Shown here: positions 31,171 to 42,421 of the stretch, piece after piece
Position numbering within the stretch: the stretch's first letter is position 1
Layout of the letters: every line of letters begins with the position of its first letter
Made by a program: the position numbers and the translations under genes
Notes under the pieces: model-generated
The model's input: only the letters and a program-made list of their open reading frames with translations
Told to the model about the DNA's origin: nothing
Databases searched by the model: none
Origin: Vibrio aquaticus
Lineage (GTDB): Bacteria; Pseudomonadota; Gammaproteobacteria; Enterobacterales; Vibrionaceae
Assembly (NCBI RefSeq): GCF_003970385.1
Contig: NZ_RXZH01000004.1
Span: 186,001-250,000 of the forward strand
Reading direction: 5' to 3'
DNA: 64,000 nt

Positions 31171-32676
31171 ATGACGTCAAAAATTCCATTTTACGTATCA
31201 GTCGCACTCATCATTGTCGCTGGTATTGTCTTAAGCATGTTTCGTCATCAAAACTATGGTGTGCCTTGGACTCCGGGCGAAACGAGCCAAGTTTGGGACA
31301 TTGAAGCTCGAGTCGAGTTTAACGGCCAAAATAAGCCCGTTAAAGCCTCTCTTGCAGCACCTCATACTCAAACCGGTTTTACCCTGATTAGCGAGTCGTC
31401 GTCTTCCCCTGGTTACGGTGTGTCTTACATCAATACAGAATCTGGACGCCGAGCTGAGTGGTCAGTTCGTGACGCGAATGGCGCACAAACTATTTATTAT
31501 AAGGTACAATTTCTTGTCGACCCTCAGGCGCAAGTTGAGCCCGTTCCTCCAACTGGTGACATTACTCCCCCAACTTTCGATGGCCCAACGGAAGCCGCTG
31601 CTATTGCCCTAATTCAGCGCGCAAATCAACGTTCTGCTGATGACATTACCTTCACGCGTGAATTGATTAAGTCTCTTAACGATGGTGACAGCCAAAACGC
31701 CGCACTACTGCTAAACAACCGCTCAAAAGTTGAGTCAATTGATAAGCTACTCGCGTATGCTGAGATTCCAAGCAAAGTTGTGGGTGTGATTGAGTTGGAA
31801 GATGGCCGTCGCCGTCAAACGATTCAGCACATGAACCAAGTATGGGATGGCAAACATTGGGTACTGTTCAACCCGAACGATCAAAACCAAACGATCAAAG
31901 AAAACATCTTGGTTTGGGATGAATCCAATGTTTCTTTACTGGACTTAGTTGGCGGTCAAAACAGCCAAGTTCACTTTTCAATGATTGCGCAAGATGTCTC
32001 TCCAGCTCAAGCAACGCAGCAAAAAGTCGAAGCCGATGGCCTACTCAACTTCTCAATCCACAGCCTGCCGCTAGAAGAACAAGCGATGTTTAAAACCATC
32101 ATGCTGATTCCTATCGGCGCACTGATTGTTGTGTTCCTACGTGTCATCATCGGTCTAAAAACGTCCGGTACTTTCATGCCTGTACTTATCGCTGTCGCGT
32201 TCGTTCAGACACAACTGGTCACGGGTATCGTTGGCTTCTTACTGATTGTCGGTACTGGCTTGGTCATTCGAAGCTATCTGTCTAAGCTCAATCTCTTACT
32301 GGTTGCTCGGATATCCGCCGTTATCATCACAGTAATCATGATCATTTCTGTGTTTACCGTTGTTGCATTTAAGATTGGCTTAACGGAAGGTCTGTCGATT
32401 ACCTTCTTCCCGATGATCATTCTTTCTTGGACTATCGAACGTATGTCGATTCTATGGGAAGAGGAAGGGGCGAAAGAAGTGGTACTTCAAGGTGGTGGTT
32501 CATTGCTAACGGCTGTATTGGTTTACCTAGCAATGACCAACCCATACATCCAACACCTAACATTCAACTTCATTGGTCTTCAGCTGATTGTATTAGGTGG
32601 CATCTTGCTACTGGGTACTTACACGGGTTACCGCTTAACCGAGCTACGCCGTTTTAAACCGTTAACGGAGGACTAA
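31171..32676 (+). CDS. Inactive transglutaminase fused to a seven-helix membrane domain
   Basis: 501 residues. One N-terminal membrane segment (about 6-24) leads to a periplasmic domain (25-305). Its second half is a transglutaminase-like fold in which the usual catalytic Cys position (around NDGDSQNAALLLNNRS) has no Cys, while the His/Asp part (IQHMNQVW, LFNPND) remains. Seven hydrophobic helices follow (about 308-490), beginning TIMLIPIGALIVVFLRVIIG. This matches the inactive-transglutaminase/7TM families found beside ATP-grasp ligases. It may present a peptide or protein substrate. Genes upstream (23 bases) and downstream (2 bases) are cotranscribed. Confidence 0.82.
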   Translation: MTSKIPFYVSVALIIVAGIVLSMFRHQNYGVPWTPGETSQVWDIEARVEFNGQNKPVKASLAAPHTQTGFTLISESSSSPGYGVSYINTESGRRAEWSVRDANGAQTIYYKVQFLVDPQAQVEPVPPTGDITPPTFDGPTEAAAIALIQRANQRSADDITFTRELIKSLNDGDSQNAALLLNNRSKVESIDKLLAYAEIPSKVVGVIELEDGRRRQTIQHMNQVWDGKHWVLFNPNDQNQTIKENILVWDESNVSLLDLVGGQNSQVHFSMIAQDVSPAQATQQKVEADGLLNFSIHSLPLEEQAMFKTIMLIPIGALIVVFLRVIIGLKTSGTFMPVLIAVAFVQTQLVTGIVGFLLIVGTGLVIRSYLSKLNLLLVARISAVIITVIMIISVFTVVAFKIGLTEGLSITFFPMIILSWTIERMSILWEEEGAKEVVLQGGGSLLTAVLVYLAMTNPYIQHLTFNFIGLQLIVLGGILLLGTYTGYRLTELRRFKPLTED

Positions 32677-32678
32677 AC

Positions 32679-33659
32679 ATGCTGTCACGTTTTACCTCTA
32701 AGTTTACGTCGCCAGGCAAGCTTCACCATAAGGGTATTATGGGCATGAATCAGCGTAACCATAGCTATATTGGTCGCTATAATGATCGCTCAAAATACCC
32801 TTTGGTTGATGATAAGTTGAAAACCAAAATTATCGCCAAACAGCACGGCGCAACGACCCCTGCGCTGATCGGTACGATCAGCAACCAAGTCGAAGTGAAA
32901 ACCATCCACAAAATGGTTGAGAACTGGCCGGGCTTCGTGATTAAACCCGCTCAAGGCTCCGGTGGTAAAGGCATCTTAGTCATTACCTCCCATAAAGATG
33001 GGGTCTACACGAAGCCTTCAGGCGCGACCATCAATAAAGAAGATGTCGAACGTCATATCAGTAATGCCTTAGCTGGGCTTTTCTCTCTTGGTGGCAAAAA
33101 CGATGTGGCCGTTGTCGAGAACCTCATCAAGTTTGATGACTGTTTTGAAGGCTTCAGCTACGAAGGTGTACCTGACGTCCGTATCATCGTGTTCAAAGGT
33201 TATCCTGTGATGGCGATGATGCGCTGCTCTACCGCTGCTTCTGATGGCAAAGCTAACCTACACCAAGGTGCGGTTGGCGTCGGCATCGACATTGCCACTG
33301 GTAAAGCGATTCGAGCCGTGCAGTTTGACCAACCGATCACCCACCACCCGGATACCGATAAAGACTTGTCAACGCTGCAAGTTCCGCACTGGGAACGCTT
33401 GCTTGTGTTAGCGTCTAGTGCATGGGAAATGACTGGCTTGGGCTATATGGGAACCGATATGGTGCTGGATAAAGAAGAAGGACCAATGGTTCTAGAGCTC
33501 AACGCTCGCCCAGGTTTAGCAATACAAATTGCTAACGGGGCCGGCCTGTTACCAAGACTTCACCACATTGAAAGTTTAGGGACATCTTTAAGCTACCCTA
33601 CTCCTGAAGAGCGTGTGGCCTACGCAGCGAAGCAATTTGGGTCTCAAGCTCAGTTTTAG
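32679..33659 (+). CDS. Alpha-L-glutamate-ligase-like ATP-grasp protein
   Basis: 326 residues with the ATP-grasp fold: lysine and glycine-rich loop VIKPAQGSGGKGILVI (about 87-102), VVENLIKFDDCF, PDVRIIVFKGYPVMAMMR, and the metal-binding MVLELNARPGLAIQIANG near 270-287. The family relates to RimK-type ligases that join an amino acid to a carboxylate or to a peptide end. It should be cytoplasmic, in contrast to its periplasmic partners. It starts 2 bases after the membrane gene. The terminator behind it closes the set. Confidence 0.82.
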   Translation: MLSRFTSKFTSPGKLHHKGIMGMNQRNHSYIGRYNDRSKYPLVDDKLKTKIIAKQHGATTPALIGTISNQVEVKTIHKMVENWPGFVIKPAQGSGGKGILVITSHKDGVYTKPSGATINKEDVERHISNALAGLFSLGGKNDVAVVENLIKFDDCFEGFSYEGVPDVRIIVFKGYPVMAMMRCSTAASDGKANLHQGAVGVGIDIATGKAIRAVQFDQPITHHPDTDKDLSTLQVPHWERLLVLASSAWEMTGLGYMGTDMVLDKEEGPMVLELNARPGLAIQIANGAGLLPRLHHIESLGTSLSYPTPEERVAYAAKQFGSQAQF

Positions 33660-33682
33660 AGTTCGCTACAATATAAACATAA

Positions 33683-33716
33683 AAAAAGCCCCAGCAAGTG
33701 ATTGCTGGGGCTTTTT
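33683..33716. terminator. Bidirectional terminator, ligase gene / PstS-like gene
   Basis: A 15-bp perfect stem (AAAAAGCCCCAGCAA and its complement) with loop GTGA, between convergent operons. Confidence 0.94.
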
Positions 33717-33732
33717 CATGAATGCTGTGTTA

Positions 33733-34140
33733 TTACAGTTTCAGTAGTACTTTCACGCTGCCGTCTACCTGACTCTCATCAATGTAGCCGATCGCATTTG
33801 AGCTGCTAGCAATTTTTGCTTTTAGCTGTGCTGGTGTATCTGAAGCTGGAGGCGGTGTCCCTTTACCTGTAAACAGCTTCTTTGACCAGTAAGACTCTAA
33901 TTGCGCTAATGATTTCTTAGTAACCGCTTGGTGAAATTCCGCTTTTTCAGCGTTGCTGTCTGCCAGTTCTAGAACGGTTAGATTACCGCCGTTGTAACCT
34001 GTCTTTTTACCTAAATACGCTTTCTTCGCGTCAGACGCTGTCAGGCCATCAGGTAATGACGGTGAACCGATAACGACCAGTCCTGCCGCTGCGTTAAACG
34101 AAATTAGCAAACCTACTGCAGCTGTGATCATTCCTTTCAT
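33733..34140 (-). CDS. Short PstS-like periplasmic protein
   Basis: 135 residues. A signal peptide (MKGMITAAVGLLISFNAAA) is followed by a one-lobe-sized domain resembling part of phosphate-binding PstS proteins: GLVVIGSPSLP near the start, KKAYLGKKTGYNGG, FHQAVTKKSLAQLESYWSKKLFTGKG, and AIGYIDESQVDG near the end. Full-length PstS is about 320, so this is a reduced relative and may not bind phosphate alone. It is last in the chemoreceptor-porin-PstS-like operon, 11 bases after the porin gene. Confidence 0.7.
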   Translation of the reverse strand: MKGMITAAVGLLISFNAAAGLVVIGSPSLPDGLTASDAKKAYLGKKTGYNGGNLTVLELADSNAEKAEFHQAVTKKSLAQLESYWSKKLFTGKGTPPPASDTPAQLKAKIASSSNAIGYIDESQVDGSVKVLLKL

Positions 34141-34151
34141 CTGCTCTCTCC

Positions 34152-35321
34152 TTAAAACGTTGCGTCAAGTTTAACGGTGTAAATTAGGCTGTCTTCATGG
34201 CTGAATTGACCCTTTGATAGATCGTAACCGTTATTGCTAAGGCCACCATTCGTATCATCAAAGTTAGTGCTGTAAGTGACATCACCTTTCAATGCTAAGC
34301 CAGGTTGAATATCCCAACGAGCACCAACGCTGTATGAAGTACGCTGGTATGAAAGCGCTAGATTTTCTAGTGCATTACGATCTTCATCATCAATGGTTTC
34401 AACACGTGCTAATGATACGTATGGCATTACACTTGAGATAACGTATCCAGCCGTCACATAACCCGCCTGCGTATCCGCAAAATAGCCATCAACAACTGTG
34501 CGCGTTGCTTCACCCATTAACAACCAAGTGCCATCTTCGTAGCGAACGCCAATGCTAGAATAGCTTCCAGATTCAGAGTCGATATCTTGAAGTGGGCTAT
34601 TAACAGGGAAGGTAACATCCTCAACATTTGCAATCGTATAGCTACCACGTACTGTCCAGTAGTCATCAGACCACGTTGCTACTGCACCATAGATGTCTTC
34701 AACACTGCCAGAGCCGCCAAGTTCACTTTGGCTTGTCATCTCTTCTGAGCCAGTGAAAAGCTGCACGCCTAGGTAAGAATCTTCAAGCTCAAACTCGTAG
34801 CTCGCGTCTACACCCGTAAATGAGGTAATTGGCACGCGACCGTAAACTTCTTCTGGGCTGCGAGCCCATGGCTGTGCATAACCCACTTCTAGGTACTCAG
34901 ACAGCATAAATAGAGGCAGACGTAGCAGACCACCACGAACGGTTACATCATTGTCAAACGTGTAGCCTAGGAATGCCCATGTGACATCTGGGTCCCAATT
35001 TTCGTCACCGCGCGCAACGAGCTGAAGTGTCGCTTCTAGGTTATCGCTCGCTTGGAACGTACCTTGAAGGCCAAATAAAGAGTCTGATTTAAAATCACCT
35101 GACTTTTCTACACTAGCGAAACCCGCATCGTTGTCTGCACCTGCATAGCTGACAGAACCGAAGCCATTCACTCGAATTTTGTCCGTACCGCTTTGTGACG
35201 CAACAAGCTCAGAAAGTTGAGCAACCTGCTGCTCTAGTTGTGCGATTTTATCCCCGTCAGCAAGTGCCGCTTGACTGAATAGTGCGGTAGCAATACCCGC
35301 TGCAATAATATTACGTTTCAT
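34152..35321 (-). CDS. Outer-membrane porin with N-terminal coiled coil
   Basis: 389 residues. The signal peptide ends SQAALA, followed by a short coiled coil (about 23-45: IAQLEQQVAQLSELVASQ) and then a beta-barrel pattern. The last residues, TVKLDATF, end in Phe as the BAM signal. The layout resembles the OprO/OprP-like or carbohydrate porins that carry a periplasmic coiled coil. I cannot name the substrate. It lies between a chemoreceptor gene (13 bases upstream) and a PstS-like gene, suggesting that the three handle the same anion or nutrient. Confidence 0.72.
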   Translation of the reverse strand: MKRNIIAAGIATALFSQAALADGDKIAQLEQQVAQLSELVASQSGTDKIRVNGFGSVSYAGADNDAGFASVEKSGDFKSDSLFGLQGTFQASDNLEATLQLVARGDENWDPDVTWAFLGYTFDNDVTVRGGLLRLPLFMLSEYLEVGYAQPWARSPEEVYGRVPITSFTGVDASYEFELEDSYLGVQLFTGSEEMTSQSELGGSGSVEDIYGAVATWSDDYWTVRGSYTIANVEDVTFPVNSPLQDIDSESGSYSSIGVRYEDGTWLLMGEATRTVVDGYFADTQAGYVTAGYVISSVMPYVSLARVETIDDEDRNALENLALSYQRTSYSVGARWDIQPGLALKGDVTYSTNFDDTNGGLSNNGYDLSKGQFSHEDSLIYTVKLDATF

Positions 35322-35334
35322 ATAACTTCCATTT

Positions 35335-36957
35335 TTAACTGTTACTGATTTTGAACTGCTTAATTACGCTATGCAGTTTTCTAGTAATGTCTTCAACTTC
35401 GTTCGATAGCACGAACAGATCATCTGCGCTCTTCGTCGCTTGATGAGATTGGTTTTCTACGCTCGACAGTCGATTCTCAACATGGTCAGAATTGACACGT
35501 TGTTGATCAGCGGCTGCAGCAATATTTCGGTTTAAGTCGTTCATTAGCTGAACTTTTTCAGAGACAGAGCTTAACGCTTCAAGGACTTGCTTAGACTGCT
35601 CTGCCCCTCTTTGTGCTTTTACAACGCCGTCATTCATTGAGTTAGACGCTTGATCCGATACGCTTTGTAGCTCGGTCAGCATTTCTCGGATTGCCGATGT
35701 TGACTCTTGAGTACGAGACGCCAATTGACGTACTTCGTCAGCAACAACCGCGAAACCACGACCTTGCTCACCTGCACGTGCTGCTTCAATCGCAGCGTTC
35801 AGTGCCAATAGGTTCGTTTGTTCAGCAATTTCACCAATGGTGTTCACTGCGCCGCCAACTTTGGCTGAGTAATCCACCAGCTGAGCAACCACTTGAGCTG
35901 TACTTTCAACATCGGTTGCTAGCGCTTCAAATGACGCGACCGATTCAACGACCGTTGTATGTCCACAATCCACACTCTGTGTCGCACTGTCGGCTTCTTG
36001 CGAGGCGTCATCGGCACTGTTTGAAATCGTATTTACACCGGCAACCAATTCAGAAACGTTGCTTAAGGTTTCACAAATCGCCTGCTGCTGTTCTTGAGTC
36101 AGTTGACGACTGTCTTGGCTAAAGGTAACCAGGCGCTCACTGATAGTGACTAGGTGCGCAACTTCATCACGAGTCAGAGAAATATTCCCTTCTAGTTGCT
36201 CAACGAATCGATTGAAGTTCACCACCAGCTCCTTCACTTCACCTTTACCGGTAAAATCAAGACGAGAACTTAAGTCACCTTCACCTGAAGCGAACTTCTC
36301 TAAAGAAAGGGCTACAGCAGCAATTTCATTCTGTAAACGGTAGCCTGTGTACGCGGAATAAAAGGCAAACATCATCAACGCGATAGCACCGACAATGCTC
36401 AGCATAATGAAGCTGCGGTTTTCTTCATGAATAAACTGATTGGTATCCGTCGCAATGCTTTCTAGGCGATATTCATAACCTTGAACGAGATCCTCTACCT
36501 TCTCCACTAGTGACAGGTAATGGTTGGCATTCTGAGCCGCCTGACGACCAAGTTCAGAAAAGTCATCAGGACCTTCAATAAACTCTGTCACGATACGAGA
36601 CGTGTTTTGGTGAAAACGAGTCACTTCTTCTTCAAGCGCTTGGATCTTTTGCTTCTCACCACGCTCAACAATCGCTTCTAACGCCGAAAAACTGTTTTGC
36701 AACTCTAGGTAGAGTGCCTGTGCATTGTCGTAGTTTTCTTCTTCTGCGAGCATGACAGCAAGGTTCATTTGCTGATCATACTGAACAAGAAGACTATCGA
36801 TTTCGATGCTCTTTTGAGTGGCAGGGAACACCACCTCTTTAATGTCAGTCAGATCACCTGTGACATGCTCGCCGAGCTGCTTATACATATAAAATGTCGT
36901 ACCAAAAAGGCTGAACGACAATAAGCAGAACGCTAAAAAACGGATTTTCACATACAT
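35335..36957 (-). CDS. Methyl-accepting chemotaxis protein
   Basis: 540 residues. TM1 (about 6-25), a helical periplasmic domain (26-180), TM2 (183-203), HAMP (205-256), then the coiled-coil signalling domain. The hairpin tip 377-410 ([20 protein letters not shown] and beyond) is perfectly conserved and binds CheA/CheW. No CheR-tethering pentapeptide is present at the C-terminus (KQFKISNS). The helical sensor resembles four-helix-bundle types more than Cache domains. It is the first gene of an operon with a porin and a PstS-like protein, an unusual set. Its ligand is unknown. Confidence 0.9.
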   Translation of the reverse strand: MYVKIRFLAFCLLSFSLFGTTFYMYKQLGEHVTGDLTDIKEVVFPATQKSIEIDSLLVQYDQQMNLAVMLAEEENYDNAQALYLELQNSFSALEAIVERGEKQKIQALEEEVTRFHQNTSRIVTEFIEGPDDFSELGRQAAQNANHYLSLVEKVEDLVQGYEYRLESIATDTNQFIHEENRSFIMLSIVGAIALMMFAFYSAYTGYRLQNEIAAVALSLEKFASGEGDLSSRLDFTGKGEVKELVVNFNRFVEQLEGNISLTRDEVAHLVTISERLVTFSQDSRQLTQEQQQAICETLSNVSELVAGVNTISNSADDASQEADSATQSVDCGHTTVVESVASFEALATDVESTAQVVAQLVDYSAKVGGAVNTIGEIAEQTNLLALNAAIEAARAGEQGRGFAVVADEVRQLASRTQESTSAIREMLTELQSVSDQASNSMNDGVVKAQRGAEQSKQVLEALSSVSEKVQLMNDLNRNIAAAADQQRVNSDHVENRLSSVENQSHQATKSADDLFVLSNEVEDITRKLHSVIKQFKISNS

Positions 36958-37061
36958 AAATTAAACACACGATATACTGTAACGAGCGAAATATAGCATC
37001 CCATACCATTAAAAAAAAGACTATCGTTCGATTTATTTGAGGATTTGCGTAAGAGGACGCG

Positions 37062-37091
37062 GTTCGATGAGGTCGAACTTCGTAAACGAAG
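37062..37091. other. Two small adjoining hairpins upstream of the chemoreceptor gene
   Basis: GTTCGA-TGAGG-TCGAAC (37062-37078) and CTTCG-TAAA-CGAAG (37078-37091) share one base. Both are short and without T tracts. They lie in the 284-bp gap between mukB and the chemoreceptor and have no clear role. Confidence 0.35.
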
Positions 37092-37188
37092 ATGCTGGAG
37101 TCAAACTAACACATTGTTTTGGTGAGGTTATCCTAAACGTCAGTTGAGCTAATCCAAACTCTGGATAATTTTATTCTCCCAGATAAAA

Positions 37189-37218
37189 AAATAGCCTGAT
37201 CCGAAGACCAGGCTATTT
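37189..37218 (-). terminator. Terminator of mukB
   Basis: Ten-base stem AAATAGCCTG / CAGGCTATTT, with a small inner stem around CGAA. On the minus strand a run of T follows. It starts 24 bases past the mukB stop. Confidence 0.88.
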
Positions 37219-37241
37219 GACAAGTTAACCATTAGGAAACG

Positions 37242-40200
37242 TTATAGAGCATCAATCAGCTCTTGGGCTTCACTCTTAGGTTTCTCTGTTTGACCAAAAC
37301 CTCTCAAGCCAACAACGTGTACGTGTTCATGATCTTTGAACACCTTACGTACTAGCTTATAGGTGGTGCCCTTCTCTGGGCTAATATTCTCTGGCGCAGC
37401 AATCAGAAGCTGCATATCCAGACGATCACAAAGTTCAAACAGTGTTGAGATAGACTTCGCATCCAGACGCGCTGCCTCATCAAGGAACAGTAGGCGACAA
37501 GGTACGATATCTTTACTGCGTAGACGACGAGACTCTTCTTCCCAGCTTTGTACAACCATCAATAGGATTGACTGACCGGTACCGATCGCTTCACCTGTTG
37601 ATAGTGCACCAGACTCGGCTTGTAGCCAACCATCAGAACCACGGTTCACTTCAACACTTAGCTCTAGGTAGTTACGGTAATCCAGTAACTCTTCACCTAG
37701 CACCTGTGGTGAACGTTGACCCATATCGATATGTGGGTTCACACGTTGGAACAACTTCGCCATCGCTTCAGAGAAGGTAAAGCGTGAAGATTCGAACAGA
37801 TCTTTGTGCTGCTCTTGCTGCGTTGACAGACCGTTAAGCAAGATTTCGTGACTTTCACGGATCTTCACGTTTAGACGCACACCTTTAACCTGACCAAACG
37901 AGATGTTTGATAGACCTTGGTTAAGCATACGAATACGGTTTTGCTCACGCTGAATCGTCTTCTTGATGATGCTTGCGACAGAATCTGAGCTGATTGCTAG
38001 GCGGTTTTCACGCTGCGTTAGCTCTTCTGTTAATCGAGCCAGCTCCACTTCCATCTCTTCAATCGCTTCAACAGGATCATCAGTGCGAATGATGTCTTGG
38101 CGAATACGTTCACGTAGGTGCTGGTATACGGCAATGTAGAACAGAACTTTGCGTTCAGGACGCGCGTTGTCTTCTGACAAACGTAGTGCATCACGCAAGT
38201 CTTCGTTATCGGCGACAGCAAGACGCAGTGCACCCAACGATTTATCTGACATAGAACGCAGCTCATCGGCTGACATGTACGCGAGTTCACGCTTGTGTAA
38301 ACGGCGCTCAACATCGTTTTCACGAGCTAAACGTAGAACTGAGCACCAGCCTGCTTTCGCTGCGACGACAAAGGTACGCAGTTCAACATACTCTTTCTGA
38401 ACCTTCTTCAAGCGCTTCGCCAGCGACTTCATTTCTAGCTCAGTAGAGGTGATTGTACGCTCGTACTCACTCTTACGTGAACGAGAAGTGTGCAGACGCC
38501 CTTGCAGTTCATCACGACGACGTTGTGCACGTTCTGCTGCACCTTCGTCTGCTGTTACACCGTACTCTTGAAGCTCTTGCTTGAACTCTTGAACGGTTTC
38601 CAGTTTCGCTTGGTGAGAACTCTTCAATGACGCCAATACTTGGTTGTATTGGTTCATCTGGCCCTGTGCTTGTTTTAGCTCTTCACGACTACGTGTGCGG
38701 CTACTTTCAGCTTGAACCAATTTTGACTTAAGCTGCTCACTGAGCTCACTGCTCTTGTTCAGTAGGTCTACAGAGTCTGAGTAAGCAAAGTAATGACGAC
38801 GTTCAACCAGATCAGACAACGCAAAAATCTGCGTTTTCAGTGATTGCAGTTTTTGGTCTGCAGCTTGGTATTCCGCTTCAAGCGCATCAAACTGCTCTGG
38901 GTCTGCATCCAGTGCAGAAACAATCAATTCTAATTCAGCAATCGCTTTACCATGCTTGGCAATAAAGGCTTTTGCTTCACTCAGTTTTTCGATGTTCTGC
39001 TCAAGTTCTTCAAATTGAGCAGTAAGCGCATCTTCTTCAATCAGCGCCATATTCGGTGCGATCTTATCCAGTGCAGCGAGTGCTTGCTTACTTGATTGAA
39101 GTTGGCTGCGTTGTTGTTGCTCTTTTCCATCTAGGTCAGCAAGCAATCGCGTCACGTGGTTTCGTTTTTCACGCACACTCATTAACGCTTGCTCTGGGTC
39201 AGATTCAAACGCAACTTGAATATGCTTCGCAACAAAGTTATTGAATGCTTGGTACAGACGCTGAAGCTTTTGAGAATCAAACGCCGCTTTCGCATGCTGT
39301 TCAACCACTTCATCACGTTCATTACGCAGCAGTTCTAAACGCTGTTCACGCGCCGCACGGCCAAACAGTGGAATCTCTGGTAGACGCGAGTAACGCATCT
39401 GACGGTCGTTCATTCGAACACAAACCGCACCTTCCAGTTCTTCTGCATCAAATGAGCTGTCATCAAAGGCATCAATATCACCTTCAATGATGTATAAGTC
39501 TTCTGGACAGTCGTCCAGCTCGACAAGCTTCTCTTCGATACCAGAGAGATCAGACACCACGATAGCATGACGAGCTGGGCCGTACATGGCACTGAAGTAT
39601 GGCGCGTCATCAATGGTGATGTCGTCATAAATTTCAGACAGCAGCACGCCACCTAATGTATCGGCTAAACCTTTAAGGCGTGGATCGTTAGAACCACCTG
39701 GTGACGCTAAACGCTCGATTTCTGACTCAAGTTGATTGCGACGCTCAGCCAATTTATCTTTCGCTAGAGACTGCTGCTTTTCATCCTCCAGAACGCGCTG
39801 CATCTCGGACATGACCGATTGGCTATCTTCTAGTTCAGCGTTGCTTTGTTCACGAAGGTTTACCAAGGCGTCGTTTGCCGCAATCCACGTTGGGGCAATC
39901 GCTTCAAGCTTATTGATTTCTGCCGTTGCTTCTTGCTCAAGACGGCGTTGTTCGCTGCGTTGCTCACGAAGATCTTCTTGAGACATCTCAAGCGATTCGA
40001 TTTGCATTGCATGACGTTCACGCTCTTGCTCAAAGCTCAGTTCATCAACCAAGTCAGCGTTATGCTGCTTTTGGTATTCAGTAATCAGCTCTTGCGTTTG
40101 ACGCTGCTTATGCAGACGGCGCTCAACATCACGATGCTGCGCTCGCCATTGTTGCTCATTGTGCGCGAGTTGCTGCGCTTCACGACCTTTCTGAATCGCT

Positions 40201-41699
40201 GATTTTGCATGAGTTGAAGCGTCAACACGTTCAACATCACCAACAATTGAGCGAACCAGTTTCAATGCCGCATCAAACTGCTCGGCCGCCGCTGACGACA
40301 TATCAAGTTTGTGCTTAGTCGCAAGTAACTCAGTCGTGCTTTGCGCTTCTTGAGCTTTTAACTCACTCACAAGTACTTGCGCAGATTCAGTCGTGAGGTC
40401 GTCATTACCCAAAAGCTGCTTCGCTTTGTCTAGAGCTTGAATCGCCTGTTGGTACTGCAACGCGCGTGTCTGTTGAACATCCAGTGCTTGTTGGTAATCA
40501 GCAAGTTGAGTCTTTAAGCTGTCGACTTCTTCTTCAGAAACCGTGGCTTGCTCTTCTGCCATCAGAACGCGCTCTTGCGCTTCTTCCACTACCATCATCT
40601 GCTCTTCAAGACGCTCTTGCAGCTCTTCAAGATCTTCTTGGTAGCGTTCGATTTTCTCTTGCTGACGCAGGGCGTTTTGAACAAGCTGCAAGTGATCAGA
40701 CGCCGCCTGATAGTCTTGCTCTAACGAAGATTCTGATTCAATAAGCAGTTCAAGTTCTTCTTGAACACGGTTAAGCAGGTTATTTTGCTCAACTAACGTT
40801 TCACGAGAACCAAATAGCTCCGAACGCAGTGATAATGTCTTATCTAACTTATTACGGCGATCGTTCGCATGGCGCATGTAGTCCGCAGCAACATAGTTCG
40901 TTGACTCTGTGATCAAGTGTTTGAACAGGTCACGGTCTGCTTGCGTGGTTTTGATCGCTTCTAGCGTCATGCGGTTTTCACGCAATGCCGATTCCATATC
41001 TTGGAAGGCTTTCTTTACCCCGCCATTTTGTGGCAATAGGTAGTCACGTAGAGAACGTGTGATTGCACTTGAAATACCACCGTAAAGCGATGCTTCAATC
41101 AGGCGGTAGAATTTAGAGCGATCACTAGAGTTACGCAGTTTCTTCGGAATAACACCGAACTCAAACATTTGTGAGTGGTACTCTACTACCGATGAGAATG
41201 CTTTGAATTGAACGCCTTCAAACTCAGCAACGGCCTCTTTTACTTCATTGATCTGACGAACACGTGCTTGAGTGGCAGAAACACTTTCGATCAGGAGATC
41301 GGTTGGTTTCACATGGCTAGGTAGGCCTTGAATAACAAAAGGCTTGATGTCGACTTTCTTATCACGGCCCGCGACCTGTTGCAGCTTAACCGCAAACAAT
41401 AGGCGCTGATTACGTGAGTTGACTACATCTAGCGCTGCGTAACACGCACCCGCTTGTAGTTTACCGTAAAGACCTTTATCACGAGAAGATTGGCTGCTGC
41501 CCGCTTCTGTGGTGTTACGGAAATGAAGGAGCGTTTGGTCAGGAATCAGCGCGGTAATGAACGCCGCCATTGTGGTCGACTTACCTGCACCGTTACCACC
41601 TGATAACGTTGTAACTAATCCATCAATATCAAAAGTACGTGCAAAGAAGCCGTTCCAGTTGACCATGGTCAGCGATTGATATTTACCTCGTTCAATCAT
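37242..41699 (-). CDS. mukB: Chromosome condensin SMC-like subunit MukB
   Basis: 1485 residues (E. coli 1486). MukB is the ATPase of the gammaproteobacterial condensin MukBEF, which folds and separates chromosomes. The N-terminal head has Walker A GGNGAGKS (34-41). Two long coiled coils (about 280-660 and 780-1100) flank the hinge near [19 protein letters not shown]. The C-terminal head has the signature [18 protein letters not shown] and Walker [16 protein letters not shown] overlaps the mukE stop (ATGA), implying translational coupling. It is last of cmoM-mukF-mukE-mukB. Confidence 0.98.
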   Translation of the reverse strand: MIERGKYQSLTMVNWNGFFARTFDIDGLVTTLSGGNGAGKSTTMAAFITALIPDQTLLHFRNTTEAGSSQSSRDKGLYGKLQAGACYAALDVVNSRNQRLLFAVKLQQVAGRDKKVDIKPFVIQGLPSHVKPTDLLIESVSATQARVRQINEVKEAVAEFEGVQFKAFSSVVEYHSQMFEFGVIPKKLRNSSDRSKFYRLIEASLYGGISSAITRSLRDYLLPQNGGVKKAFQDMESALRENRMTLEAIKTTQADRDLFKHLITESTNYVAADYMRHANDRRNKLDKTLSLRSELFGSRETLVEQNNLLNRVQEELELLIESESSLEQDYQAASDHLQLVQNALRQQEKIERYQEDLEELQERLEEQMMVVEEAQERVLMAEEQATVSEEEVDSLKTQLADYQQALDVQQTRALQYQQAIQALDKAKQLLGNDDLTTESAQVLVSELKAQEAQSTTELLATKHKLDMSSAAAEQFDAALKLVRSIVGDVERVDASTHAKSAIQKGREAQQLAHNEQQWRAQHRDVERRLHKQRQTQELITEYQKQHNADLVDELSFEQERERHAMQIESLEMSQEDLREQRSEQRRLEQEATAEINKLEAIAPTWIAANDALVNLREQSNAELEDSQSVMSEMQRVLEDEKQQSLAKDKLAERRNQLESEIERLASPGGSNDPRLKGLADTLGGVLLSEIYDDITIDDAPYFSAMYGPARHAIVVSDLSGIEEKLVELDDCPEDLYIIEGDIDAFDDSSFDAEELEGAVCVRMNDRQMRYSRLPEIPLFGRAAREQRLELLRNERDEVVEQHAKAAFDSQKLQRLYQAFNNFVAKHIQVAFESDPEQALMSVREKRNHVTRLLADLDGKEQQQRSQLQSSKQALAALDKIAPNMALIEEDALTAQFEELEQNIEKLSEAKAFIAKHGKAIAELELIVSALDADPEQFDALEAEYQAADQKLQSLKTQIFALSDLVERRHYFAYSDSVDLLNKSSELSEQLKSKLVQAESSRTRSREELKQAQGQMNQYNQVLASLKSSHQAKLETVQEFKQELQEYGVTADEGAAERAQRRRDELQGRLHTSRSRKSEYERTITSTELEMKSLAKRLKKVQKEYVELRTFVVAAKAGWCSVLRLARENDVERRLHKRELAYMSADELRSMSDKSLGALRLAVADNEDLRDALRLSEDNARPERKVLFYIAVYQHLRERIRQDIIRTDDPVEAIEEMEVELARLTEELTQRENRLAISSDSVASIIKKTIQREQNRIRMLNQGLSNISFGQVKGVRLNVKIRESHEILLNGLSTQQEQHKDLFESSRFTFSEAMAKLFQRVNPHIDMGQRSPQVLGEELLDYRNYLELSVEVNRGSDGWLQAESGALSTGEAIGTGQSILLMVVQSWEEESRRLRSKDIVPCRLLFLDEAARLDAKSISTLFELCDRLDMQLLIAAPENISPEKGTTYKLVRKVFKDHEHVHVVGLRGFGQTEKPKSEAQELIDAL

Positions 41700-42421
41700 G
41701 CTTCACCTTCTTCTAAAATTTCTTCGGCTTGTTCTTCTGCGCTTTCTGGTTGCTCAAGTAAGCTACCCTGACTTGGTTCTTTGGTGTGTACTACCGCTTC
41801 ACCATCACGAATTAGACGTAGTTGTGCCTCGCGCATATCATCGCCGACACGAACATCGGCACCAAAGCGGAATACTGATTCGCTAATGCTGAATTTTCCG
41901 GTTTCACCAATGTTGATGATCATCCCTAAGCGGCGAAGGCGGCGTAGCGATGTACGTACTTTCTCAAACAGTTTTTCTTTGTCTAAATCAGAGCCTGTCG
42001 CACGGTTAGTCACAAGCTTCATTAGCTTGCTTTCATCCGCAAGCGCCAGTAGCTCTTCATACAGCTCTTGATTGGTAAAAATACCTTCATGCGCCAAACG
42101 TTCAGGGCTTAGGTATAGGAAACACAGCACTTTACCTACGAGCATGTCTAGCTCAGACAGTACACTGCGACCAATTAAAGAAGTCGAACGTGGACGAAGA
42201 TAGAAAAAGCCTTCCGGCGCTTTCACAAGTTCAGTGTTGTAACGTTGGTAGAACGAAGATAACTCAATTTCAAAATCCGATAACAATGCATGGTTATCAA
42301 GATCTTCGCTCGAAATATGACGCCCTGCACGCAGCATGCTGTCTAGTGCTGGAAACAGAGGGTTAGAAAGTGCTTTGACCAGTTTATCTGGCATGTATTC
42401 ATTAGTATCTGTCGATGACAT
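41696..42421 (-). CDS. mukE: Chromosome condensin subunit MukE
   Basis: 241 residues from ATG 42421 ([14 protein letters not shown]), the family start, with AAGG 9 bases upstream. An upstream in-frame ATG at 42442 would add 7 residues. MukE is a winged-helix (kite) protein that binds the MukF middle region and DNA. Highly conserved stretches are [20 protein letters not shown] and [20 protein letters not shown]. The C-terminal tail is acidic and divergent. It overlaps mukF by 20 bases and mukB by 4. Confidence 0.96.
   Translation of the reverse strand: MSSTDTNEYMPDKLVKALSNPLFPALDSMLRAGRHISSEDLDNHALLSDFEIELSSFYQRYNTELVKAPEGFFYLRPRSTSLIGRSVLSELDMLVGKVLCFLYLSPERLAHEGIFTNQELYEELLALADESKLMKLVTNRATGSDLDKEKLFEKVRTSLRRLRRLGMIINIGETGKFSISESVFRFGADVRVGDDMREAQLRLIRDGEAVVHTKEPSQGSLLEQPESAEEQAEEILEEGEA

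Noticed and set aside
36958..37241. Hairpins near 37062-37091 as a terminator
   Set aside because: Stems are only 5-6 bp with no T tract. Listed only as an unassigned structure.
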